Positions 37,637 through 46,167 of a stretch of 64,000 bases of DNA are shown here, piece by piece. This stretch comes from Bacteriovoracaceae bacterium (GTDB lineage Bacteria; Bdellovibrionota; Bacteriovoracia; Bacteriovoracales; Bacteriovoracaceae), in assembly GCA_023701435.1 (NCBI GenBank), contig JAMPXB010000012.1:37527-101526 (forward strand), written 5' to 3'. Position 1 is the stretch's first letter. Each line of letters opens with the position of its first letter. Below the pieces are notes generated by a model. It was not told where the DNA came from. It saw nothing but the letters and a program-made list of their open reading frames with translations, and did not search any database. The translations under genes were made by a program, and so were the position numbers.

Positions 37637-38770
37637 ATGCCGAATTCAGCTACTGACCCCGCCCTTGAACAACAGCTCAAACAAAGCCGAGAAAGTTTAG
37701 ACTTTGCTCTGCAATCTGGTCGTATGGGCACTTGGGATATTAACCTCGTAAACAACAGTATTGCCTGCTCACAGCTCATGCTCGACCTTTGGGGCGTCAC
37801 CGCTAAAGAACTCAATGGAAACCGTGCAATCCTCCAAAAAAAAGTTCATCCAGATGATCTGCAACGGATGAATTCTTCAATTGATGAGGCCATCAAAAAT
37901 GATAGCATCTATGAATTAGAATTCAGAATTATCCCTTCTCCCGGGAAAGAACGTTGGGTTATGTCCCGCGGCCGATGCACTTATGACTCTGACTTAAAAA
38001 CTCCTTCCCGTTTTTCTGGAGTGGTTTTTGATATTACAGAAAAAAAGATCAAAGAAGAAAAACTTACAGCAGCCCTCAAGGCACGTGATCAGTTCTTTAT
38101 GATTGCTAATCACGAATTAAGAACTCCCCTCACCTGTCTGGAACTCCATCATCAGGTGATGGAATTAGAACTAAAGCTAAATTATCCAGATGTTTTTTCT
38201 ACCGAAATTTTAAAATCAGGTTTCCAAAAGCAAAAAGACAATCTTCAACGAATTACTCGTCTCGTTAATAACATCCTTGATGAATCCCAAATTGCCAGTG
38301 GCAGTCTCTCCATACAGCCAGAACATTTTGATCTTTGTGAGATGGCAAGAGAAGTCGTTGATCGTTTTAAAATAATTGCTGAATCAGCTGGTGTGGAAGT
38401 TCGCTTCACCATAACTCAAAGTGTTCCAGGAAAATGGGATCGCTTTAGACTAGAACAAGTTCTCCTCAATCTCCTCACCAATGCCATTCGTTATGGGAAC
38501 AAAACCCCTATTCATATTGAAATCAAAGGGGATGAAGAAAAAGGTGTCATGATCGTTCGCGATAACGGACTCGGTATCAATTCAGAAGATCAAAAGAGAG
38601 TTTTTGAACAGTTCGAACGCGCCACAGGTGATAACAATACTAACGGTCTTGGACTTGGTTTATTTATCTCCAATAGTATCATTAAGGCCCATGGCGGAGA
38701 AATCAGTCTTAAAAGTGAGATCGGCAAGGGGGCAGAGTTTGCGGTGGTTTTGCCGCGGTTTCCTGGATAA
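37637..38770 (+). CDS. PAS-domain sensor histidine kinase
   Basis: A 377-residue soluble kinase. A PAS/PAC domain occupies about residues 10-135 (SLDFALQSGRMGTWDIN, then VVFDITEKK). The dimerisation domain has NHELRTPLTCLELHHQVME. The ATPase domain has LLNLLTNAIRYGNKTP, VRDNGLGI and NGLGLGLFISNSII. There is no membrane segment, so it senses a cytoplasmic cue. No response regulator is adjacent. No clear ribosome site precedes the ATG. Confidence 0.88.
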   Translation: MPNSATDPALEQQLKQSRESLDFALQSGRMGTWDINLVNNSIACSQLMLDLWGVTAKELNGNRAILQKKVHPDDLQRMNSSIDEAIKNDSIYELEFRIIPSPGKERWVMSRGRCTYDSDLKTPSRFSGVVFDITEKKIKEEKLTAALKARDQFFMIANHELRTPLTCLELHHQVMELELKLNYPDVFSTEILKSGFQKQKDNLQRITRLVNNILDESQIASGSLSIQPEHFDLCEMAREVVDRFKIIAESAGVEVRFTITQSVPGKWDRFRLEQVLLNLLTNAIRYGNKTPIHIEIKGDEEKGVMIVRDNGLGINSEDQKRVFEQFERATGDNNTNGLGLGLFISNSIIKAHGGEISLKSEIGKGAEFAVVLPRFPG

Positions 38771-38839
38771 AAAAATAGATACTGCCTCTTTATAGAAATT
38801 CTGTTATTGATATCCGCAAAATCGTAAGCGGAGGTTTCT

Positions 38840-39235
38840 ATGAAGATGCTTATTGGCCTTCTTTTTTGCTCTTTCACCCTCTATTCAGTTCCAGCAAATG
38901 CGAAGGTTTACGCTCAATGCGATTCCAGCATTCATCAAGATGATCAGATAATTTCAATTAATATTTGCGGCTCTCATGTAGAAAGCGTGGAAGAAATCCA
39001 TGATATTTTTGTTAAGGCATTGAACCTTCCAACATATTATGGTCGTAACTTCGATGCTCTTTATGACATCTTAACAGATACCACTGTCGTGTCTCAAAGC
39101 ATTGAGATCAAAATTCTTGAAGGGAATGTCCTCGAAGCCAAGCTTGGAGAATCAACACTCGGTTCACTTCTGTCTGTGCTGGAAGATGCGCAGGAAGAAA
39201 ATCCTACGCATCTAAGATTTTCGTTTTCTTATTAA
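38840..39235 (+). CDS. Barstar-family protein with a signal peptide
   Basis: A 131-residue protein. The N-terminus MKMLIGLLFCSFTLYSVPANA looks like a cleavable signal peptide. The mature part matches barstar: an ICGSHVESVEEIHDIFVKALNLPTYYGRNFDALYDILTD block with the YGRNxDAL motif, then a C-terminal helix and the final strand HLRFSFSY. GGAGG sits seven bases before the ATG. Barstars inhibit barnase-type RNases and normally stay in the cytosol; this one appears to be exported. No barnase gene is visible nearby. Confidence 0.8.
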   Translation: MKMLIGLLFCSFTLYSVPANAKVYAQCDSSIHQDDQIISINICGSHVESVEEIHDIFVKALNLPTYYGRNFDALYDILTDTTVVSQSIEIKILEGNVLEAKLGESTLGSLLSVLEDAQEENPTHLRFSFSY

Positions 39236-39242
39236 ACTTACT

Positions 39243-39482
39243 TCAAAGTTTCAGAGAGTTTTTGCATTTGCTGGATAACTTTTCTTTGTTTTCCAGCAAG
39301 CAGACTTTTAGTTTCGACAATTCAGTATAGCTTTCGCACCCTTTAATCTTAGACTTATCTTCCTTACATGCTTCAAGAACCTGTTTTGAAATATCCTTCA
39401 GAGCTGACATATCTACAGGGATATTAGGGAATTGAGCAAAGGCCGAAACTGAAATCAACATACCTAGAACTAGAAACTTCAT
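39243..39482 (-). CDS. Small exported cysteine-containing protein
   Basis: A 79-residue protein with signal peptide MKFLVLGMLISVSAFA and a short mature chain with four cysteines (EACKED, KGCESY, KVCLLE, SKCKNS), enough for two disulphides. AAGGAAAATTGC precedes the ATG. Function unknown. It is convergent with the barstar gene, with a gap of seven bases. Confidence 0.7.
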   Translation of the reverse strand: MKFLVLGMLISVSAFAQFPNIPVDMSALKDISKQVLEACKEDKSKIKGCESYTELSKLKVCLLENKEKLSSKCKNSLKL

Positions 39483-39506
39483 GCAATTTTCCTTCGTGTT
39501 TTAATG

Positions 39507-41027
39507 TTATTGAGCAACCGTATATTCAGGATCTTCATACATATTTACTTCGACCATTGAACCGGCCTTACCCAGAATCTTGATACAATCAGAGCTTAAG
39601 TGCTTTAAGCAGACCCGCTTCCCTACTTTTGAATATCTTTCGGTCAGAAGATTCAAGGCTTCGATAGCACTATGGTCAACGACTCTTGATTCTTTAAAAT
39701 CAACAACCACATCTTTCGGATCGTTGGCGGGATCAAACTTTTCATGAAAGGCAGCAATTGAACCGAAAAACAATGGTCCAAAAAACTCATAGTTCTTAAC
39801 ACCTTTATCGTCCACATAATTCCGAGCACGAATTCTCACGGCGTTATCCCAAGCAAAGACCAGGGCGGCGATGATCACACCTACACCCACAGCAATTGCC
39901 AGATCAAAAAATACCGTAAGTAGAGTGACAGCAATAATAATTAAAGCGTCACTCTTAGGTATCTTATTCATGATGCGAAAACTTCCCCACTCAAATGTTC
40001 CGATAGAAACCATGAACATAAGTCCTACCAAAGCTCCCATGGGAACTTTTTCAATTAAAGATGAACCAAAGAGGATGAATGAAATCAGTCCCAAACCAGC
40101 AACGATACCTGAAAGACGAGTTCTTCCACCGGAACTGACGTTAATAATTGATTGACCGATCATGGCACAACCACCCATGCCGCCAAAGAATCCTGTAACG
40201 ACGTTAGCAGCACCTTGAGCAACGCATTCCTTATTTCCTTTACCGTGAGTTTCAGTAATTTCATCAACAAGAGTTAATGTGAGAAGTGACTCGATTAAAC
40301 CAATACCGGCCAGGATGAAAGAGTACGGGAGAATTATTCTTAAAGTTTCAAGGGTAAAAGGAACATTGGGAAAATAGAAAGATGGAAGACCACCTTTAAT
40401 GGAAGCAAGGTCACCAACAGTTTTAGTATCTAAACCAAAAAAGATTACAATTGCTGAGACCACAACAAGTGCGGCGAGTGAAGACGGAACCGCCTTAGTG
40501 AGCTTGGGCAGAAAGTGAATGATGAACATAGTGACCGCCACCAGAGAGATCATCACCATGAGAGGTGCTCCGCTTAGCCACTCCTGTGTGCCAGTGGTGG
40601 TTGTAATTTTGAACTGATTAAATTGGGCCATCCCAATGACAATAGCGAGACCGTTAACAAAACCATAAATAACCGGCTGAGGAACAAGTCTGATGAATTT
40701 TCCTAACTTCAGAATTCCAACCATGACCTGAATAATTCCCATTAAAACCACTGCTGCAAACAGATAATCTATGCCATGTGTTTTAACGAGAGCAACCATA
40801 ACTACTGCGAGGGCCCCAGTAGCTCCTGAAATCATTCCTGGTCGTCCACCAAAAATAGAAGTGATTAAGCACACCATAAAGGCGGCATAAAGACCAACCA
40901 GTGGCGGAACGTTGGCAATCAAGGCAAAGGCTACTGCTTCTGGTACCAGGGCCAGGGCCACAGTCAGACCAGAGAGGATCTCTGTCTTGTGGTTAATATT
41001 TTTAAACTGTTTGATATCAAAGATCAT
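39507..41027 (-). CDS. SulP-family anion transporter with STAS domain
   Basis: A 506-residue transporter. It begins with GLTVALALVPEAVAFALIANVPPLVGLYAAF and has the GGMGGCAMIGQS motif and about 12-14 helices. A short C-terminal STAS domain (about 430-500, VVVDFKESRVVDHSAIEALN) follows. It may carry sulphate, bicarbonate or another anion. The fairly intact core resembles BicA/SulP sulphate-type permeases; the substrate cannot be read here. Confidence 0.9.
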   Translation of the reverse strand: MIFDIKQFKNINHKTEILSGLTVALALVPEAVAFALIANVPPLVGLYAAFMVCLITSIFGGRPGMISGATGALAVVMVALVKTHGIDYLFAAVVLMGIIQVMVGILKLGKFIRLVPQPVIYGFVNGLAIVIGMAQFNQFKITTTTGTQEWLSGAPLMVMISLVAVTMFIIHFLPKLTKAVPSSLAALVVVSAIVIFFGLDTKTVGDLASIKGGLPSFYFPNVPFTLETLRIILPYSFILAGIGLIESLLTLTLVDEITETHGKGNKECVAQGAANVVTGFFGGMGGCAMIGQSIINVSSGGRTRLSGIVAGLGLISFILFGSSLIEKVPMGALVGLMFMVSIGTFEWGSFRIMNKIPKSDALIIIAVTLLTVFFDLAIAVGVGVIIAALVFAWDNAVRIRARNYVDDKGVKNYEFFGPLFFGSIAAFHEKFDPANDPKDVVVDFKESRVVDHSAIEALNLLTERYSKVGKRVCLKHLSSDCIKILGKAGSMVEVNMYEDPEYTVAQ

Positions 41028-41176
41028 GCTTATTCCTACTTTAATGAATGTGACAATTTTTATGAGAATATAAGAATAAAAATCTAAGGCGGTAATTTCA
41101 AAAAAAGACCTCTTTAAAAGGCGAATATAAAAATCTCTCTTAAATTATACAAGCATAAAAACCCTGACAATGTAAA

Positions 41177-42022
41177 TTATTTGACCAATTTAAGTATCGT
41201 GATGGCCCCTCGTAGGACAATGACCGTCACGATCATCCCTATCACAAGGTCGGGATATGGAGACTTTGTCAAAAATACGGCAACACCGGCCAGAACTATC
41301 CCTACGTTGGCCATGACATCAGTTGAGGAGCAAATGTAACTTGCTTGCATATGCACTTCTCCATCCTTATGTTTTGACAGAAGGGCCAGGCAATAAACAT
41401 TTGCGGCCAAGGCCATAAGCGAAACAAAGATCATATAAGCCGGTTCAGGATCACTTCCATAAATAAATCTGCGAACTGTTTCAAAGATTACCCCGAATCC
41501 AAGAACGAATTGGAAAAGCCCATTGATCAGAGCCGATTTCTTTTTTACAGTGAGGGCTTTCCCGACTGCATAGAGACTGATGCCATAGACTCCAGCATCA
41601 GCGAGCATGTCCAAAGAGTCAGATATAAGCCCCATTGATTCGGCAAAGATCCCAAAACTAAACTCAATGAAAAACATGCCTCCGTTAATAAGCAGTAGCA
41701 TGATTAAAAGTTTCCACTCATCTTTATTGCCTGGAGTACTAATCTCTGGACCATTTGTGATGATATCAAAGGATGATTTTATGGAAGCACCAAAATTTAA
41801 GGGTACAAGATCATTTAAAAGCTTATTAGCATCGCCAAGATGAATAACGGTCAATTCACGACCGGGAATATTAAAATCTAAATTTTGAATTTCTGCATGA
41901 TCCTCCAACTTTAAGCGAATAATGCGCTCTTCAGAGGGGCAGTCCATTTGGGGAATATTGAAAATTGTTTTTTTAAGAGAATTACTTATTGCTATTACTC
42001 TTTTGAATCGTCCGATTTTCAT
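41177..42022 (-). CDS. Cation diffusion facilitator with N-terminal HMA-like metal domain
   Basis: A 281-residue membrane protein. Residues 18-90 look like a heavy-metal-associated domain (KTIFNIPQMDCPSEE, one Cys rather than CxxC). The CDF transporter follows with about five to six helices: SFGIFAESMGLISDSLDMLADAGVYGISLYAVG and HMQASYICSSTDVMANVG carry the HxxxD-type metal sites, though the first Asp-rich site reads SDSLDMLAD. It is a probable exporter of a divalent metal. Its start overlaps the preceding 51-residue gene by 41 bases. Confidence 0.75.
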   Translation of the reverse strand: MKIGRFKRVIAISNSLKKTIFNIPQMDCPSEERIIRLKLEDHAEIQNLDFNIPGRELTVIHLGDANKLLNDLVPLNFGASIKSSFDIITNGPEISTPGNKDEWKLLIMLLLINGGMFFIEFSFGIFAESMGLISDSLDMLADAGVYGISLYAVGKALTVKKKSALINGLFQFVLGFGVIFETVRRFIYGSDPEPAYMIFVSLMALAANVYCLALLSKHKDGEVHMQASYICSSTDVMANVGIVLAGVAVFLTKSPYPDLVIGMIVTVIVLRGAITILKLVK

Positions 42023-42137
42023 GAAGATTCACATGAACCGGACTTTTACTCTTTTTAGAGTCATCCCCACTCATAATTGAACCTTTATTTCCTATTTCTG
42101 ATTTTTTCCTATTTGCTCTTTCACTTTTCTTAGACAT
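41982..42137 (-). CDS. Small Lys/Ser-rich protein overlapping the CDF gene
   Basis: A 51-residue frame from the ATG at 42137 with an excellent ribosome site (GGAAGGAG, about six bases ahead). It is highly charged (MSKKSERANRKKSEIG, ending QKSNSNK) and lacks hydrophobic segments or a signal peptide. Its last 41 bases overlap the start of the HMA-CDF gene in another frame, and no better start exists for that gene. It may be a leader whose translation couples to the transporter. Function unknown. Confidence 0.5.
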   Translation of the reverse strand: MSKKSERANRKKSEIGNKGSIMSGDDSKKSKSPVHVNLHENRTIQKSNSNK

Positions 42138-42252
42138 AAATTCTCCTTCCTATAAGCATCTACCTTCATATGAGCACAATTGATGCCAACTTTGTGTGGA
42201 CAAAAACACTTCAGCAAATTTGAATAGGCATAAAAATTGCACAAGTTAATTT

Positions 42253-42726
42253 ATGGTTTGGAACTGGGCCCATCTTCACATCATGCTAAACCATATACCG
42301 ATTATTGGTGTACCGTTTATTGCTATCCTTCTTTTTGTGGCATTCTTCCGAAATGACAAGCGTCTTAGCGTCTTGGCCCATTGGCTCTTAGTCGCAATCT
42401 CAGCTCTCTGTACCATTGTTTATCTGACCGGTTACGGTGCACATAAGGAACTGCATGATCTGGGCCTTGACCATAAACTTATGCTCCATCACCATGAATT
42501 TAGTATTTGGGCCCTGGGATTTGTGTTAGCGCTGGGTATCTGGGGCATCCAGTACAATTATCAATTAAAAAGAAATCATAATAAATTTAACTTCAAACGA
42601 ATGATGACTATTTCCCTCATCGGCGTATTGTTAACTTCCATTCTGTTAGGTATTACCGCCAATATGGGGGCAAAAATAAATCATCCAGAAATACGCAAAG
42701 AAGGATTTCTGGAGTCAATTCCCTGA
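42253..42726 (+). CDS. Four-helix membrane protein with conserved histidines (DUF2231-like)
   Basis: A 157-residue protein with four hydrophobic segments. The N-terminal AHLHIMLNHIPIIG and the loop LGLDHKLMLHHHEFS are rich in His, recalling DUF2231-like and haem-binding membrane proteins. Metal or haem binding is only suggested. It lies divergent from the small protein/CDF pair. Confidence 0.55.
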   Translation: MVWNWAHLHIMLNHIPIIGVPFIAILLFVAFFRNDKRLSVLAHWLLVAISALCTIVYLTGYGAHKELHDLGLDHKLMLHHHEFSIWALGFVLALGIWGIQYNYQLKRNHNKFNFKRMMTISLIGVLLTSILLGITANMGAKINHPEIRKEGFLESIP

Positions 42727-42783
42727 GAAAGATCATCTTCTATCCTGTTTTTAGTAAATTGAACTTTGAGGTATAAGCTTAGG

Positions 42784-43926
42784 ATGAAGACAACATTTTT
42801 AAATGACATGACACCAGGGTATTTCTTAAAACATTACTGGAATAAAAGACCATATCTATTTAAAGGGGCCGTACCCGAGGCAAAAAAGCTTGGGACAACT
42901 AGAGAATTTACCCAAATGAGCTTGAGCCCTGCTTATGAAACCCGCATGGTTATAGAATCTGGTGGAGATTATCCATGGCAGGCACAAATGGGACCATTTA
43001 AAAGAAGTGATTTCAAAAATAAATCCCTAAGAACACTCATTTGTCATAACCTTGAACTCTACAATGAGGACTTTCAGAAATTAAAAGAAAATATAAATTT
43101 TATTCCTGACTGGCACTTTGATGACATCATGGCCACCATCTCAAACAAAGGTTCCTCGGTGGGCGCCCATATTGATGATTATTCCGTCTTTATCATCCAA
43201 GGTAAAGGAAGGCGTCGCTGGCTTCTCCAAGAGAATCCAAACAAGGAATGTTTTCCTGACCTTGATATTAAGCTCCTGACCCATTTCAATCCAGAAATAG
43301 AATGGATCCTCGAACCAGGTGACATGATCTATATACCGCCCAATGTCGCCCACCATGGAATCAGCCTGGAAGACAGCATCTCATATTCCATAGGTTTCAA
43401 ATCGGTCCGCTATAATCAATTGATAATGAGTCACGCCATGGATTTAATGCAAGACCTGGAAGAGCAAAGTTTTAGTGATAATCATAGCACTATAGCAAAA
43501 GACCCTTTTCTTATCACGAAAGAAGTAAGTGATACCATTTACAAAGAAGTCACAGAACTATTCTCCGACCGTGAAAAATTTAATCAGTCTCTTATAAAGT
43601 TTTTATCAAAACCAAAGAATGAACCTGCTGATGAACAATACTTGGAAGAAAAACCGATTTTGAAAATATTGAAAAACTACGGGATAAAAAGGGATATGTG
43701 GTCGAAAATGACTTCCTTAAAAACAAGTCCGAGTCGGTATCAAGTTTCAATTAACCAAAGGATTTACGCTTTAAAAGCACCTGAATATATAATCCTGAGA
43801 GATTACTTTGATAAATCCCCTTTCATATCTTTTAAAATCAAACCTGAACACTTAAAAGAAACTACTTTAAAATCAATATTTATAGAAAACTTTCAAGAAG
43901 GAGTTTTTTACAAGTCTCAGGAGTAA
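42784..43926 (+). CDS. roxA: JmjC ribosomal oxygenase RoxA (YcfD) family
   Basis: A 380-residue 2-oxoglutarate/Fe(II) oxygenase. It begins MTPGYFLKHYWNKRPYLFKGAV. The iron ligands are H129-x-D131 (GAHIDDYSVF) and H190/H191 in PPNVAHHGI. The C-terminal winged-helix segment is present (LKAPEYIILRDYFDKSPFISF). E. coli RoxA hydroxylates an arginine of ribosomal protein uL16, and the same role is likely. I prefer the ATG at 42784 to a TTG at 42766. Confidence 0.88.
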   Translation: MKTTFLNDMTPGYFLKHYWNKRPYLFKGAVPEAKKLGTTREFTQMSLSPAYETRMVIESGGDYPWQAQMGPFKRSDFKNKSLRTLICHNLELYNEDFQKLKENINFIPDWHFDDIMATISNKGSSVGAHIDDYSVFIIQGKGRRRWLLQENPNKECFPDLDIKLLTHFNPEIEWILEPGDMIYIPPNVAHHGISLEDSISYSIGFKSVRYNQLIMSHAMDLMQDLEEQSFSDNHSTIAKDPFLITKEVSDTIYKEVTELFSDREKFNQSLIKFLSKPKNEPADEQYLEEKPILKILKNYGIKRDMWSKMTSLKTSPSRYQVSINQRIYALKAPEYIILRDYFDKSPFISFKIKPEHLKETTLKSIFIENFQEGVFYKSQE

Positions 43927-43986
43927 AAAATGCTTTCCACATTTATTAAAGAATTTATTTTTAAAATGACCTCCTAAAGGAGTCAT

Positions 43987-44079
43987 ATGAACGAGAAACT
44001 AATCACCCTGTTTTTAGCAATATTAGTGTTAACCTTTGGTTCTCAGAAGCCAATTAAAACAGACTTAGTCAGTAAATGA
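43987..44079 (+). CDS. 30-residue membrane-spanning or exported micropeptide
   Basis: A short frame preceded by AAAGGAG four bases ahead of the ATG: MNEKLITLFLAILVLTFGS then a charged tail. It could be a single-span membrane peptide or a remnant signal sequence. The ribosome site is good, but there is no other support. Confidence 0.4.
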   Translation: MNEKLITLFLAILVLTFGSQKPIKTDLVSK

Positions 44080-44106
44080 CAAAGTGGGTATTCGCAAATT
44101 CTTCAT

Positions 44107-44676
44107 ATGATCTATCCTTTTCGAATGAAAACCGAAAAAAAGAAAATGCTTTCCGGCGAATACTACGCAGCTTCTGACAAAGAGCTTGTCATTGATAGGT
44201 TAAACGCAAAGAAGTTACTTAAAGAGCTCAATATCAATGAATATTTGGTTACCAGCAAGGCAAAAAATATTCAGAAACAACTTATCCCCCATGCCCCTGA
44301 AAATTTATACATTGAACCACCATTTCACTGCGACTTTGGCTACAACATCTACTGTGGAGAAAATGTCTATTTTAATGTGAATTGTGTCGTTCTCGATGTT
44401 GTTAAAATTATCATTGGTTCCAATGTATTCTTCGGCCCGGCCGTTCAAATTTATACGGCCTGCCACCCTCTGGATCCTATCGAGAGAAGAAACAATGAGT
44501 ACGGAAAACCTGTAACCATAGGTGATGACTGCTGGATCGGAGGTGGGGCCATCATTCTTCCAGGAGTTTCAATAGGAAATCGCTGTATCATTGGTGCCGG
44601 ATCAATTGTAACCAATACGATCCCAGATGATACAATTGCCGTAGGGAACCCAGCACGTCCCATCAATTATCTGTAG
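44107..44676 (+). CDS. Maltose O-acetyltransferase-family (NodL/LacA/Maa) enzyme
   Basis: A 189-residue trimeric acetyltransferase. The N-terminal Mac domain (EKKKMLSGEYYAASDKELVIDRLNAKKLL) is followed by a left-handed beta-helix of hexapeptide repeats (PFHCDFGYNIYCGENVYFN, DDCWIGGGAIILPGVSIGNRCIIGAGSIV). The catalytic His is in TACHPLDP. It transfers acetyl from acetyl-CoA to a sugar hydroxyl; the acceptor is unknown. Its end overlaps the convergent DUF1622 gene by 14 bases. Confidence 0.9.
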   Translation: MIYPFRMKTEKKKMLSGEYYAASDKELVIDRLNAKKLLKELNINEYLVTSKAKNIQKQLIPHAPENLYIEPPFHCDFGYNIYCGENVYFNVNCVVLDVVKIIIGSNVFFGPAVQIYTACHPLDPIERRNNEYGKPVTIGDDCWIGGGAIILPGVSIGNRCIIGAGSIVTNTIPDDTIAVGNPARPINYL

Positions 44677-45004
44677 ATTTATTCCAAGGCAGACGGCCGT
44701 CAATTTCTACATTGAGAGAAAAACTCAAAAAAGTTCTGATCAGGACAATCAATCCTAAGACGGCTACACTACTGATAGTCGGATCAATTGCTACCGTATT
44801 AATAATGTCTGCTGCAACTAAGAATTCCAGTCCTAAAAGTATCGATTTACCCAGGCTGCCCCTTAAAGACTCGTAGGCAAGAGGGTCCTTAATGAGGGAG
44901 GATTTTATAAAAACGACAATGGCAAAGAATGCTCCTATGGCGATGACGACTACCCCTCCCAATTCCATGATCAGCGTTAAAATATTAATCAGGTCTTTTA
45001 TCAT
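44663..45004 (-). CDS. DUF1622 membrane protein
   Basis: A 113-residue protein with three hydrophobic segments and the DUF1622 block RGSLGKSILLGLEFLVAADIINTVAIDPT followed by RTFLSFSLNVEIDGRLPW. The ATG at 45004 fits the family length; the frame runs open to 45127 but shows no family homology there. Function unknown. Confidence 0.85.
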   Translation of the reverse strand: MIKDLINILTLIMELGGVVVIAIGAFFAIVVFIKSSLIKDPLAYESLRGSLGKSILLGLEFLVAADIINTVAIDPTISSVAVLGLIVLIRTFLSFSLNVEIDGRLPWNKSTDN

Positions 45005-45157
45005 CGTAATTACTTTAGTTGGAGTTAATAACGATTGGGCACATTGTGGCCAAAATATCCTCTTCGAAAGTCTTCTTAAAGGTATAGAGCAGTGAAATTG
45101 AATCTGCGTTTTGACACAAAGAAACATCTAGTGGGATAATTCAAATAATGGAGTTTT

Positions 45158-46057
45158 ATGAATCTTAATGAAATAGCGATCTTTGTAAAAATTGTAGAAA
45201 CAGGAAGTTTTGTAGGCGCTGCCAAAGCTCTTGATATGCCAAAATCAACAGTAAGTTCAAAACTATCCTCGCTAGAGCAACGTCTGGGTGTCACCTTAAT
45301 CAGAAGGACGACCAGAAAGCTTCATGTCACAGAGGCAGGTAAAAAATACTACGAACAATGTCTTAAAGCGATTGAACAGATTATGGCCGCTGAAGATCAG
45401 GTTTCAGGATCACAATCTTCCCCTCACGGTCTTTTAAGAATTACTGCCCCGGTGGAATTGGGGACGGCCATCCTCCCTCCTGTGATTTGTGAATTTAAAA
45501 AGAAATATCCAGAAGTAAGTCTTGAGTTAATACTAACAGATAGAACAGTTGATCTGGTTGATGAGGGCATAGATATTGGCATCAGGACTGGGGAGCTTAA
45601 AGACTCGAGCCTTATATCGAAAAAATTGGGAACAATCTATTTTGCTCCCTTTGCTGCTCCTAAGTATCTAAAAGACAAAGCACCTTTAAAATCCCCCAAG
45701 GATTTACAAAATCATTCTTGCATTCAGTTTACTCCACTGGGCGCAGAAGGATGGCAATTGATGAAATCAAATGAAAAATTCTCAGTTGTCTTGAATAAAC
45801 CCACCATGATTAATGATCTTAACCTCATAAAGGCACTTACGATTTCAGGACAAGGAATTTCACTCATCCCTACTTCCTTATGCGTCAATGAAGTTAAAAC
45901 AGGTAAACTGGTACGAGTTTTGGATAACTGGAGGTCAGAATCTCGCTCTGTCCATTTCGTCTATCCAGCACAAAAATTTGTTACTCCCAAAATTAAAGTA
46001 TTTATTGAAGTTGCAAATGACATTATAAAAAGAAGTTTGCAATCTTTTGAATTGTAG
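45158..46057 (+). CDS. LysR-family transcriptional regulator (CrgA/AaeR-like)
   Basis: A 299-residue regulator. The N-terminal winged helix is LNEIAIFVKIVETGSFVGAAKALDMPKSTVSSKLSSLEQRLGVTLIRRTTRKL, and a periplasmic-binding-like effector domain runs from about residue 90. It is divergent from the DUF1622 gene, which may be a target. The effector is unknown. Confidence 0.9.
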   Translation: MNLNEIAIFVKIVETGSFVGAAKALDMPKSTVSSKLSSLEQRLGVTLIRRTTRKLHVTEAGKKYYEQCLKAIEQIMAAEDQVSGSQSSPHGLLRITAPVELGTAILPPVICEFKKKYPEVSLELILTDRTVDLVDEGIDIGIRTGELKDSSLISKKLGTIYFAPFAAPKYLKDKAPLKSPKDLQNHSCIQFTPLGAEGWQLMKSNEKFSVVLNKPTMINDLNLIKALTISGQGISLIPTSLCVNEVKTGKLVRVLDNWRSESRSVHFVYPAQKFVTPKIKVFIEVANDIIKRSLQSFEL

Positions 46058-46167
46058 AATGACACTACCAACTGAAACAATGCTTCCTTAATTCTTCAAT
46101 AATATGTTTTAAAATCTGCCGCTCTATGATGTCATAATGAAACCATCATGATCTGCGGGAGTGTTGC

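Noticed and set aside
43975..43986. Palindrome CTCCTAAAGGAG ahead of the 30-residue micropeptide as a regulatory site.
   Set aside because: It is short and contains the ribosome site itself, so the symmetry may be chance.
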